Origin: Otatea glauca
Taxonomy: Eukaryota > Streptophyta > Magnoliopsida > Poales > Poaceae
Length of the DNA stretch: 64,000 bases
Assembly: GCA_036346275.1 (NCBI GenBank)
Contig: CM070723.1
Span: 54,328,743-54,392,742 of the forward strand
Direction of reading: 5' to 3'
Of the stretch, positions 10,056 to 21,245 are shown one piece after another; positions within the stretch are counted from its first letter, which is position 1, and every line of letters starts with the position of its first letter. The translations under genes were made by a program, and so were the position numbers. The notes beneath the pieces were generated by a model that saw only the letters and a program-made list of their open reading frames with translations, made no database searches and was not told the origin of the DNA.

Positions 10056-11545
10056 AATTAATTATTACCTTCACTGGGACTGGACTTATCATTTTGGAAC
10101 CGCACTACTTGGTGGGGCACAGTTTTCTCTACAGAGGCGGGGCATCCGCTCGACTGGAGATCATCGCTATCATCTCGGCCCTTAGGCGCCCTCACGTGCC
10201 ATCATCTCCCCTCATCTCCTCCTCACGTGCCATCATCCGCACCTCATCTCCCCTCATCTCCTCCGAGATCTCCTCCTCACCGCTCCCTGCGTGTCCTTCA
10301 GCGCCCGCACGTGCCTCCCATGTTCTTGATCCGTACTGCAGCAGCAAGATCTTGGAAGTAGGACTTCTTCGTATGCCCCGACCTGCGGCAAGCACCCGCC
10401 CTTATGGTCGTGCTTCCCGATCGCAGAGGATAGGATGTCATTTGACCCTTGGCTAAGAAAGGTCCCCGCTCTTTCCTCCGCTTACCTCCTCCCGCAAGAA
10501 GCGAGTACGATTAGATCTCAAATACGAGGAATGGTCTCATCGCAATGTAGTGAGTTTGATATCTTACGATGGTGGAGACGACTTGCGCGTAGTGGGGTTT
10601 GGTACTACCACCGCCCATCCGCGGTTTTCTTTGTCTCGCTAATACCTACCACGTGCCCGCCCTCACATATGTGCGAGTAAGGCATCGCCGTCTCGAGTTG
10701 GCGCACTCCTCGGCTAGTCGTGCCCATTCTCGCTTTCTTCCTTCAGAGTCACCGAACCGAGGTGGTGCGCATGCGTGTTCAGCCTGGGTAGCAACGTTCT
10801 TCTATCTCGGCTCCTGCGCCTGGGCGTATTTGATCCTCGTGAACTCCTCCCAAACATCGAGTCACGAACGGATACTTCTCGAATGGTGTACGGCCTTTCA
10901 AAGACGACTCACCGTGCATGTAGACCCCGGCGCCTTAGAGCCACACCCATCCTCTTCAAGGCGACGCTCGGCATTGTTTTCATCCTCCTCTTCTATAATC
11001 CATTTTCCTTAACCTCGCCCCACAACCGTTCTTTCGCCGACGACCCTCCTTTCTCCAATCCTTAACCGTTATGGGAACTCTCTCCTCACCAGCTGTTCGA
11101 GGAATGAACGGTATCGCTCTTACACTTGGGAGGACCTGCAAACGCTCACATTGAAGTGGAGAATTTGCGGCGTTCTCCTGTAGCCCTTTGCTCGGTCCTC
11201 TGCCTTCTCACCTTACTCGCCCTTCGACATTTCAACTTGGCTCGGCTCGACACTTGGAAGTTGGTCGCGCCTCAGAGCACCTTCTACTCTTTCTAGCGAT
11301 GAGCCGATGCTCTCTAATTGCGATATTTTGAGTTTTCCTATCTAACATGGACAAATATTTGACATGAGAGAAAGCAATTCGTAGCTATTATGTGAACTTC
11401 ACAATAAATCATCCAAGCAACAGTCAATGGATAATTCATAGCATGTCATTGTTCTAGCATATTGCAAGAGAGTAACAGATGAGCGAATGATCTTCAAGAA
11501 AAGTCTATATGTTGACCAACTAAATACGCATTTAACGATAACTCA
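10056..11545 (-). other. Unresolved 5' part of the second CACTA gene
   Basis: The base composition is richer in GC than the surrounding element, and short ORFs run on both strands. It lies between the DUF8039-like block and the upstream foldback repeat, where N-terminal exons of the gene should be. I see no motif that would fix exons. A short stretch near 10200-10300 repeats CTCATCTCCTCC/TCACGTGCCATCATC phrases. Confidence 0.4.
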
Positions 11546-11884
11546 TAATCTCTAAATAGGTTTGGTCCTATCTTATTCGAGGATATGTGGTTGGACAAGT
11601 TCTCGAGTTGTACAACTCAGAGAAAATTTCAAGAAGATCTCCCGCCGTTCTCCAGATACACGCCTCGACAACCCGTCGAGAGGTGTGTATCCGAGAACAC
11701 CAGGAGACACTACCAAACCTACTCGTGAGTTGTACAATAGGTCGTGAACTTGATCGAACCACATATCCTCGAATCGTCTAAAATATTGGATAATTCGAGA
11801 TCGCTTGCTTATAAATATGTCATTTCGCATATTTATAAATAAGCACTCTCGAACAGAGACGAGGTTACGCAACCTAAACTCTAA
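11546..11884 (-). promoter_or_regulatory. Foldback cassette upstream of the Ulp1-like gene
   Basis: This 339-bp segment is a direct repeat of 19231-19583. Its core (11575-11774) is a long imperfect hairpin with an 18-bp perfect outer arm: ATTCGAGGATATGTGGTT at 11575-11592 pairs with 11757-11774. An inner arm around ATACACGCCTCGAC and GTCGAGAGGTGTGTAT has its loop near 11670. On the minus strand, TATA-like strings lie outside the hairpin (11810-11850). It sits just 5' of the minus-strand second gene, as the other copy sits 5' of TNPD, so I infer a shared promoter or leader. The alternative is two insertions of a foldback element in the same orientation. Confidence 0.6.
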
Positions 11885-13569
11885 CATATGTTGAGATGAA
11901 AAAGAAAAATAATATGCAATTATTAGAATACGATGATAGCAATGAGTAAGAAAGACTAACCAAGCAAAATCTTGCACAAATAATGTCTACGTAATTCTAG
12001 TTATATAATGGTAAGGTCAAGCATAGTTGGAAGCATGAAGAATTATGTTTTCTATAGTATCTAGTCCATTCAACAATCAAGAAATACATAAACCTATCCA
12101 ATATCATATTAAGCTACCAAAACAAATCATTTGCATATTGTATTTATGAAGAAAAGATGCAAATCCTCTAAGAGACCAAAGACCTAGCTAACTCCATACT
12201 CCAGCAACAAGATCCCTCAAACAGCTATACTACTTTCGTGCCGGTGTTTTCGGTGATATACTTTGCCACGACGTGGTTTCAAGGTCGGCATGATTGTGCC
12301 TATCAACCATAAATAGCTTGGTAATAGTTCTGTCACAATGATGAATTTGGCTTACCATTAAGAATCGCATCCATTAAGTTCACAGAAAATAGAAAAGGAC
12401 AAGCAAAGACTTCTAGCTTTGTCAAGTCGTTTCTCTGTGACAATTGGAATAGTCTGTCAACAAGCTTTTGGGTGTAACAACTTGATTCAAAGAAACCAAG
12501 CTACTACATCTTGTGCAAAAGCATACTTGCTTTGGGGTAAGCAAAAAGCACTTGCGTAAATATGTGGTTGAAGAGTACAAACGGTCCGAGAAAGCAAAAA
12601 AGCACTTGCAGAATATTCCTTGGCACCAGTGGCCGCACTAGGTTGAGGGTATAAGGTGTGGAAGATTCATGATATTAGTGAACTGCGATGCACTCGATTT
12701 GTATTGGTTGTTTAGATTCTGGTTGCGATTTGCAAATGTTGAGTTACATCGAAATTGTGATCCACAAAAGGTTGGATGTGAAGGATATTTTACTCCTGTT
12801 TGTTGTGCGCTAATTGTTAGCATTACTTTATTTCTATGGGCTAGGAGGTTAAGTAAGGAGAAATGGATGTGGCACAGAATATTAGTTCACGAGTAGACAA
12901 TTTTGCATGGGTGCTTTTACTTGAGTGCGAACCAGCTGACCTACATATCCAATACCCAGTAACACTACATAGTGACATAACAATAGATCTTTACTTATAG
13001 TTCACATTGCATGGCAATTTTAGCGATCCCTCGGGCCAGTGCTATGCTCCCTGATGAATTTGATACTGACGCTGTCTATGCGTTAGGTTGGAAAAATCCA
13101 GATTGTACTTTCAAGTAACTTCATACCTACATTCTTTGCACTTTGTAGTTACTAAAGAGGTCTATTCACTTAGGTGTGTATGTATACAGAAGCATGATAA
13201 CAATTTTTTACTTTCTTTCACAAAGTTATTGTGCATTTAGGATTTTGTTTATGGATCAATATACCAATTCAGTGGCCATGCCCGTTGTACTTAATAGGGA
13301 TAGATAGAAGATTTAATTCATATAAAAAACAGAATTACATCTTATCATGTATTCATTAAATCATTATCCTTTTGTTTCTTTGTGTAGTTCTATATGTTGA
13401 GCCTCTTTTTAAAAGTCGATTTTTCTAACTTTTGTAATCGGATTTCCAGAGAGTTTGATACTCAACCACAACACTGATCAAGATGCTAGCATGTGTTTAC
13501 CTCTTAGAGTTTGATACTATGAACCACAACACTGATCATTGCACAAATAATGACTACATGGATGCTCTC
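11885..13569. other. CACTA internal spacer, nothing recognised
   Basis: About 1.7 kb of AT-rich sequence between the foldback cassette and the GC-rich block. A GTTTGATACTATGAACCACAACACTGATCA-like phrase occurs twice near 13455 and 13510. No coding signal. Confidence 0.4.
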
Positions 13570-14135
13570 TTAAAAAAAATTTGGTGACAGCATGTGTTTA
13601 CCTCGAGTCGCCGGCAAAGGCGTGGGGGCTGCGTCAGGCGAAGGCGGCGTGGGGCTGCGTCGAGGCGGAGGGGGCGTGGGGCGACGCGCAGGCGAGGGGT
13701 GGCGTCATGCGGAGGGTCGGCGTGGGCGACGTCCGGCCGGAGGGGTAGCGTCGGGCGAAGGGGTCCGCTGGGGTCGTGTCGCGCGGAGGGGTGGCGTCGC
13801 GTCGGGTCGGGCGGGCGGGGGTGGCGTCAGGCGGGGGGTCGGCGTGGGATGGCGTCGGCCGGAGGGTGGCGTGGGGCGGAGGGGGTGGCGCGGGGAAGGC
13901 GTGGTGCGGAGGGCGGCGGGGGCGGAGGGTGACGGGGGTGGCGTGGGGCAAAGGGTGGCGTCGGGCTGGGTGAGGCGGCGGGTGTTGGGTGAGGCGGCGT
14001 GGGGGTCGTCGGTGTGGTGGGGAGTCGGGGCGGTGGGGCGGTCGGGGGCGGTGTGGGTCGGCGTGGCGGTGGGGCTAGGGTTAGGAGCGTCGGGGCGACG
14101 AGGCAATGGTTAGGAGCGTGGGGAGGCGCGGGAAT
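13570..14135. repeat. GC-rich low-complexity block
   Basis: About 560 bp made almost entirely of GGCGTGGGGCG-like and GGCGTCGGGCGG-like words on the plus strand. ORFs run through it in several frames on both strands, which is what such composition produces by chance; their products are Arg/Gly- or Pro/Thr-rich. It abuts the AT-rich tandem array that follows. Confidence 0.7.
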
Positions 14136-14179
14136 AAAATGAGGCTACGCGCCAGAATAAGTTGCACATGGTACAAAAA

Positions 14180-15248
14180 CCGACCCCAATAATTCCATTA
14201 GCAAAAAAATGAATAGTACTATCGGTTTTTTACAAAAAACCGACACAAATAACTAAATTCCACTGTTAGGCATTAGCAAAAAAAATAAGCATTACTGTCG
14301 GTTTTTAACAAAAACCGAAACAAATGATATTCTATCACTATCGGTTTTTGAAGAAAACCGACACAACTAAATGCATTCCACTGTTAGTTTAGCCAAAAAA
14401 TTAACATTACTATCGGTTGTTTTAAAAATTGACACAAATAATTGCATTCCACTTAGCAAAAAAATAAACATTAGTATCGGTTTTTCACAAACCCGATACG
14501 ATAAGATTATATCACTATCGTTTTTTAAAAACCGACACAGATAATTGCATTCCACTGTTAGTCATTAGCAAAAAAATTAGTATTACTATCGGTTTTTTTA
14601 AAACAACCGACACAAATAAATATCTATCACTATCGGGTTTTTTCAAAAACCGACACAGATAATCGCATTCCACTGTTAGGCATTTGCACAAAAAATAAGT
14701 ATTACTATCGGTTTTTAACAAAACCGCACAAATAAATACCTATCACTATCGGGTTTTTTCAAAACCGACACGTATAATTGCATTCCATCGTTAGGCATTA
14801 GCAAAAAATTCAGATACTATCGGTTTTTTTAACAAAACCGACACAAATAATGTTCTATCACTATCGGGTTTTTTGAAAAACCGACACAGATAATTGCATT
14901 CCACTGTTAGGCATTTGCACAAAAAAAATTAGTATTACTATCGGTTTTTTTCTAAAAAACCGACACAAATAAGACTATATCACTATCGGGTTTTTTAAAA
15001 AACCGACAGAGATAATTGCATTCCACTGTTAAGCATTAGCAAAAAAAATTAGTATTACTATCGGTTTTTTCTAAAAAACCAACACAAATAAGATTATATC
15101 ACTATCGGGTTTTTTCAAAAACCGACACAGATAATTGAATTCCACTGTTAGGCATTAGCAAAAAATTGGTATTACTATCGGTTTTCGAAAAAAACCGACA
15201 CAAATGAGAATATATCACTATCGGTTTTTTAAAAAAACCGACACAATT
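14180..15248. repeat. Tandem array of about nine 118-bp units
   Basis: The phrase ATTCCACTGTTAGGCATTAGC recurs about nine times, mostly 117-121 bp apart. Between copies lie two hairpins of the form CTATCGGTTTTTT...AAAAAACCGACACA. The units are degenerate, and two are shortened. The hairpin stem is close to the TATCGGTTCTT...AAGAACCGATA motif of the terminal repeats, which suggests the array arose from subterminal sequence. The minus-strand ORFs here (CNYLCRFLKN-like repeats) are by-products. Confidence 0.8.
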
Positions 15249-15720
15249 GTAGTTCACTGCACTATTTGTTTTCCAGACAAACCATGAAGTCTGAATTTGC
15301 TGAAATATCTGATGAAAGAGTAAAACGGCCATAACTTTTGCAAATATAATTGTAATTTTTTGAAATTTTGCAGGAATATACCTTGTGATACTACAAGTCT
15401 TCTCCAAAAAGGATTTTGGCAAAAAGAGTTGGCATTCAAAAAAGAAGCCCAAATTCACTTTGTGCACATGTTACTTCCTCAAAGAGTAGAAAAGTCAAGT
15501 GTTTTTCAAATAAAGTTCAAGTATTTTGAAAATTTTTAGAAATGATTTGATGTAAAGTGCCTTCTTTTCTTGCAATCCATTCACAAAATTGTGAAAGTTT
15601 CATACGTACACATAACCTTAATTTCAAACACGAAACTACATTTATGTACAATACAAAATATTTCAAACACATAGCAACTGATACATTGACGTACTCCTTT
15701 TATTTACAATACAACCCTTC
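15249..15720. other. Spacer between array and TNPD gene
   Basis: AT-rich sequence 3' of the minus-strand TNPD gene, probably its 3' untranslated region. A polyadenylation context on the minus strand is plausible but not distinctive. Nothing else is recognised. Confidence 0.4.
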
Positions 15721-18700
15721 TTGATGATCTACACGTATGTAATTTCTTCCATGTGTGTCGTCGTCCCCGCTAAGAAAGGCCCCATACGCAAACGGAGGTA
15801 TTTCATCAAATTGGTCGTACTCTTCTTCATCTACGATTTCAACACCAACGATCCGCGCTTGCCATTAAAGGACGACGTGCAATCTCGGATTGGCGGATCA
15901 CGCACGAGAAGACTTGATTTGCTTGCTTCGCAAGGATGAATGGATCTTCTTTGTAGGCGACTCTGCTTAGATCCACAAGGGTAAAACCTCTCTTGTCGAC
16001 CTTCACTCCATGTGGAAGTCCCACCCACTTACATCGAACAATGGAATTTGGTATATTCCGTAATTGAGCTCCCAAATTTCTTCGATCACCCGTAGTAAGA
16101 GTTCATTGCCATTGAGGATCCTCCTTTCGAGTGATGTTCATCTGACAAAGCATCTATGCTTACACCACTCGCTTTTGAACAAAGACTCTTCCCATCCCGA
16201 CTTTCATTGTAAAAGGTGTACCCATTAATATCGCACTCTCGCCATGTCTCAGACATTAAATCTAGGTTCGCACCAACCATTTGATAGTCTCACTAACAGA
16301 GACCTCCGCCTTTTATTTGAACCATGTGAGAAATCTATCGTTGTGTTCTCGCATTATGGAATGCTCATCCACATGTGGATTCTCTCCCCGTAATATCGAC
16401 TTGTGCTGCTCGATGTACCCTGCAACTTCTGCGCTATTCTGCAAGACTGTCAGATGTGCTTTACAATACATATCAAACCGTGGCCTCGTTAGTTTCGACC
16501 CCACGGTTCCTTTGCCAGCAAGTCTGCCCTCGTTGAGAGATAGAGGAACACCGATTGCTTGTCTTTTCCCGAGATAGTCCACACAAAACTCAATAACCTC
16601 TTCAGTCCCATAATCTTCCACAATACTACCCTCAGGCTTCGACTGATTCCTTACGTAGGACTTTAATATACCCATGTACCTCTCAAACGGATACATGTAA
16701 CGTAAGAAAGCGGGTCCACATATCTTAATCTCTCTAACAAGGTGAACAACAAGGTGGACCATGACGTCGAAGAATGACGGTAGGAAATGCATCTCAAGCT
16801 GACATAGAGTCTGCACCACCTCACTCTGCAAGTTGTCTAGCACGTCGGGGTCAATAACTTTGCAGGAGATCGCATTGAAGAAGTAACACAGCTTCGTGAT
16901 TGCAAACCTAACATCCTCTGGCAGAATATTTCTTATTGCAACTGGGAGCATTTGGGTCATCAAAACATGGCAGTCGTGGGACTTCATGCCTAGCAACTTC
17001 AAATCATCCAAGGACACAAGTTTCTTAATGTTCGCGGAGTAGCCAGATGGAACTTTAATACCTTGGAGACATTTGCAAAGGTCCTCTTTCTCCTTCTTGG
17101 ACAGGGTGTAGCATGCAGCGGGGATGTACGGACCTTTTCGATCCTCCTCTATCACCGCAAGCCTGGCCCTGATTCCCATGTAGGCCATGTCGCGACGAGC
17201 ATTCACACCATCCTTTGTCTTTCCAGGTATGTTCACCAGGATACCAACCAAATTGTCAAAGACATTCTTCTCAACGTGCATGACATCAATACAATGCCGG
17301 ACATCTAACTCCTTCCAAAGACGGTAAGTCCCAAAATATTGACCTCTTCTTCCAAATGGTCCTAGAACGAACAGATTTACGGCTCTTTCCGTCATCGAAC
17401 ATCGATATCCTCTACACGTGAATATACTTGCCTACCACTCATAGGTCATGTGCCGAACGAACTTCCTCTTCCCATCAAATTTGTCATCCATCTTACGGTA
17501 TCGATGACTTCGAGGTAGAAACCTACGGTGACCCATATACACAGTTTTCTTGGAATTTGGTAGCCATAGGCTCTCGGTCTCCTCTTCACAAATAGGATAC
17601 GCTTTTGCTCCTTTCGATCAGAGCCCGCCAAATTTCAAAGAGCCGGAAATCATTTATGGTGCAAAATACCATAGCAGTAGGGTGAAATGCTCTCTTCTCA
17701 GACGATCCCACACAATGACCCCGTCATTCCACAATTTTACCAAATCCTCGATCAGTGGAGCGAGATACACATCAATATCATTTCCCAGCTGTTTGGGTCC
17801 CGAGATTAGCAACAACATCATGATATACTTCCGCTTCATGCACAACCAAGGAGGAAGGTTGTAGATGCACAATGTAACCGCCACGGCTTTGTGACGATCG
17901 CCATGTTACCAAACGGATTCATTCCATCGGTACTCAACCCAAATCTTATGTTCCTCATTTCGGCACCAAACTCCTCATGTTTCCAATCGATGTTTCTCCA
18001 TTGAGCCGAATCAGCAGGGTGTCTCAGCTTTCCATCTTCCTTTCGAGACTCATAATGCCAACACAACAATTCTGCCTCTCTAGGATTTGCAAACAACCTC
18101 TCCAGACGGGGAATGATGGGCAAGTACCACAATACCATGGCCGGTGTACCTTTAGTGACCTCTTCACCGTCGTTTCCCCGGCTCTTACGCTTCTTGTCGT
18201 TACGCTTCTCCTTTTGTTTGTACCGGGGCACACCGCAAACTGGACAAACGTGTAGCTCCTGATGTGCGTTACGGTACAAGATGCAATCATTCGGACATGC
18301 ATGTATCCTTTCTATTTCCATTCCCATGGGACATAGTAGCTTCTTCGCTTCATAAATGCTTGTTGGCAACTCATTTCCCTCAGGAAGCAGATCCGATAGA
18401 AGAACTAAGAGTGCATTGAAACTTGTATCTGTCCAACGGTGTTTTGCCTTCAGTTCGAACAATGCAAGGACCGAACCCAACTTGGTGTATTCTGCTTTGC
18501 AACCTGTGAACAGTGGTTTGGCATCGTCTTCTATCAAGCTTTTAAACTTTCCAAACTCTCTTTCCGTGTAATTACCCTCCACATCCTGCAACATTTGCTC
18601 CAAATTCTCCTCCTCAAACATATCAGGCTGCAACTCATCATCCGGTTCCACCGTGTCTTCATTGCATACCGGCAGTGGTACTACTGCTCCCGTGATGGAT

Positions 18701-18915
18701 CCAACATGTGTAATTCCTCACGGCCACGCCGAATCGTGGTCCTCAATTTGAGCTGAGTTGTTAAATCTTCTCGATTGGTGCAATCAATGCAAGGACAATA
18801 TATGAAGTTTACACCCTCTTCACCATGTCCTGTTCGCAATTTTTTGAATTCCTTAACACCCTATGAAATTCAGACTCACACGACTTTTGTCATACATCCA
18901 TTCCGCATACGGTTC
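15721..18915 (-). pseudogene. TNPD-type CACTA transposase
   Basis: Read on the minus strand, domains come in the family order. 18915-18700 carries a transposon-associated domain (FIYCPCIDCTNRED) with frame breaks. 18651-17654 and 17395-16313 hold Transposase_21 with HACPNDCILYRNAHQEL, CPVCGVPRYK and DVMHVEKNVFDNLVG. 16900-16560 has the DUF4218 region with FLPSFFDVMVHLVVHLVREI and YMYPFERYMG. 16075-15740 has the DUF4216 region with KWVGLPHGVKVDKRGFTLVD. Such proteins bind the TIRs and carry the DDE-type cleavage activity. Frame changes near 17880, 17650-17400, 16310 and 15860 mean no single reading frame remains; some may be introns, but several fall inside domains. Probably inactive, though well preserved. 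Confidence 0.85.
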
Positions 18916-19230
18916 ATCCGCAATTAAAATTCACACAATAAATTAAGGAAAAAGCTGAGCGACAAAGAAGCTAGCTATTTAAAATATTGAGACATCATTT
19001 CATTAATATTACCTTCAGAAATAGAGAACAATTTCATGCAAGATATATGAAATGTGTTCTCCGATCGATACCTAGATTCTTCCCTGGTTTAGAGCTTCCA
19101 ATTCCCTAGATAGGAGACATGCATTTTAACATCAACAATGATATCAAACAATCTAATTATATAGTGCAAGAGCTTACAAATCTTTTGACTACAACGAAAC
19201 AAATTAAACAAGGGTACCAACGATGACTTC

Positions 19231-19583
19231 TAATCTCTAAATAGGTTTGGTCTCATCCCATTCGAGGATATGTGGTTCGCAAGTTTTGTTGCCGTTGTAC
19301 AACTATTAGAGAAAATTTGGCAGAAGATCTCTCGCTATTCTCCATATACACGCCTCGACAACAAGTCAAGAGGGGTGTGTATCCGAGAATACCAGGAGAC
19401 GCTACCAAATCTACTCTAGCTTGTACAACACACTCGAGACCTTCCCGAACGACATATCCTCGAACTGTCTGAAGAACGTGGACAATTCGAGACTGCTCGC
19501 TTATAAATATGCCATTTCGTTCAACATATTTATAAACAAGCATCCTCGAACGGGAGACGTAGGTTCCGCAGCCTAAACTCTAA
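19231..19583 (-). promoter_or_regulatory. Foldback cassette upstream of TNPD
   Basis: The second copy of the 11546-11884 repeat begins TAATCTCTAAATAGGTTTGG and ends GCCTAAACTCTAA. Its outer arms are ATTCGAGGATATGTGGTTCG (from 19260) and CGAACGACATATCCTCGAA (from 19446), with one mismatch, and it has the same inner arm around ACGCCTCGACA. TATA-like strings on the minus strand lie at 19500-19535. It ends about 315 bp 5' of the TNPD N-terminal domain. Position and orientation relative to the gene match the other copy. Confidence 0.6.
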
Positions 19584-19989
19584 AATTCATCTTGTGACAG
19601 CAATAATAATTCCATATTAACATCAAAGCACTACAAATTAAGATAATTAAATACATGTGTGCTTGTCAAATAAAGGGTGTGCAATCTGATAGGACATAGA
19701 CAATACCAGTGCAATCTAAACTTTCTTCGCGATAAATCAAACTTACATAGTGCAAAATTAAAGGGGTTTGAAGGAATGCTCATATTTTGAAGAAAACCAC
19801 AAATTATGCAAAATGAGGGGAAATCTCCTCAAGTTAGGGTTTCAAATTTACCCTTTTAACACCCACCATTGAAGATTTCAAATTTTTTCACCCAAGTATT
19901 GCTTCCAACCACAGAATATGAGCTATTTTTTCGTGTGGCGGCGGGGAAATCTCCTCTGAAACAATAACAGAGAAGAGTTCAGCTCGAGT

Positions 19990-20460
19990 GGTATAAATAA
20001 CCTAACGAGACACATCACAGTCGGTTCTTATAAGAGAAGCGATAGTGATGATCTTTATCATCACAATCGGTTCCCACATAAGAAGCGATAGAGATGAACA
20101 CGTTAACATCACTATCATGCTCATCACTATCGCTTCTCACAAAAGAAGCGATAGTGATGAGAATGTATCATCACTATCGGTTCTTATGTGAGAAGCGATA
20201 GTGATGAGTAAGAACAGATAGTGATATCAACGTGCTCATCTCTATCGCTTCTTATGTGGGAACCGATAGTGATGATAATGCACGTCACTATCATTTCTCG
20301 CATAAGAACCGATTGTGATGTTCCCAGTGCACATCACAATCACTTCTAACCTGAGAATCGATAGTGATTATTACTAATGCCTCCCCTAAGTTATCTATCA
20401 CAATCGTTTTTTCCTAAAAACTTAAGAACCGACACAGATGAAGCGATAGTGATGTACCAT
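19990..20460. repeat. Right subterminal repeats of the CACTA element
   Basis: Units such as GAAGCGATAGTGATGA and TCATCACTATCGCTTCT alternate in both orientations over 470 bp up to the terminal inverted repeat. They correspond to the left-end set and would be the transposase-binding region of the 5' end. Confidence 0.85.
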
Positions 20461-20475
20461 TTTGTAGTAGTGAGA

Positions 20476-20973
20476 CCTGAAAAATGGAGGATGTGCCCCT
20501 TGCACTTCTCTTCTCAATTTATTATTAAGGAAAAATTGGTTTTGTAGCACTAAAAAAATCATCGCTTTAGCTTAAATACCACTGAATTGACCTAGTTGAC
20601 CTTAATACCACCAAAATTTTCCTCCGTACCATTATTTACTTCTACGACGCTTGGAAGTTGGAAGGGTTTACGCGGTAAAGTAAGGCCTTTTTGCCCCCGT
20701 TGTAACACCGATGCTCTCTGTGCTCTTCCGGATGAAATGCTGCCACAGCCAAAAGCCGTATCTCTGTTGAACCGCAGCGGGATTCATCGCTACCGGGCAT
20801 AATCTCCGTTGCTGACCTCCTCTACTCTAGTATGACCTTGCCGATGCAACTGAGTATGCTATGAGCTAGGCTGCTGCTGGCTTCCTCCTCGCCGGTCACC
20901 GTGACCTCCACGGGGCACGCGATCAACCGCTGCCCAACTCGACTTTGGCCGATGCAATTTTCTATAAGGCTGA
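20476..20973. other. Flank between CACTA and NB-ARC fragment
   Basis: Contains a phrase of the type AAATACCACTGAATTGACCTAGTTGACC, followed by mixed sequence. No supported gene. The short ORF at 20596-20802 is not convincing. Confidence 0.35.
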
Positions 20974-21245
20974 TCAACCGCTGATCAACAGATGCATGCT
21001 ATAATGCTGGCGGTACAAATGAGGGTAGCTTTTCAAGAACACGACTAACTCATTCGCATCAAGAAGCATGGTGTTCAAACTGTCGAGCGCCTCTTGCAGT
21101 TCTTTCGAAATACACGTTCTGTTAACAGAGAAACAACGACGTTTTGCAGAACTGAATTTAGACACAGCCCAAGAGTGACTCACAACTTGGTGTTTAGCCT
21201 CCTCATCTCCGTGAGCTTGGTATCTGAAGGTGTTGAGCACATAGC
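20974..21245 (-). pseudogene. CC-domain fragment of the NB-ARC family
   Basis: The minus strand encodes LNTFRYQAHGDEEAK, RRCFSVNRTCISKELQEALD and ELVVFLKSYPHLYRQHYSMH, nearly identical to copy 1 (4600-4870). It starts in the middle of the CC region and stops before the P-loop; no NB-ARC part follows. The sequence 5' of it (21246-21440) resembles the far upstream flank of copy 1, not its immediate start, so the first part of the CC region has been deleted as well. A relic. Confidence 0.8.

Larger units (their letters stand above)
7488..20472 (-). mobile_element. CACTA (En/Spm) transposon, both ends present
   Basis: The left end reads CACTACTACACAAATATACA and the right end, on the other strand, CACTACTACAAAATGGTACA. 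The flanks are AGA on both sides (7485-7487 and 20473-20475), the 3-bp target duplication expected for CACTA elements. Inside each end is a block of short hairpin-rich subterminal repeats. Both genes read on the minus strand: a TNPD-type transposase (about 15721-18915) and a second gene with Ulp1/C48 and DUF8039-like segments (about 8131-10055), so the 5' end is at the right. The element is 12985 bp. The TNPD frame is broken in places, so autonomy is doubtful. Confidence 0.9.

Noticed and set aside
11562..11977. Overlapping ORFs on both strands in the foldback cassette
   Set aside because: The palindrome makes both strands read alike; the products mirror the hairpin and are not proteins.
13592..14113. 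Gly/Arg-rich and Pro/Thr-rich ORFs in the GC-rich block
   Set aside because: ORFs occur in several frames on both strands of a simple repeat; composition explains them.
14180..15248. CRISPR-like array
   Set aside because: The units are whole 118-bp tandem repeats with hairpins and no unique spacers, inside a plant transposon.
7488..20472. Foldback repeats at 11546 and 19231 as LTRs of an internal retroelement
   Set aside because: They lack TG...CA ends and target duplications, and the DNA between them is the CACTA transposase gene.
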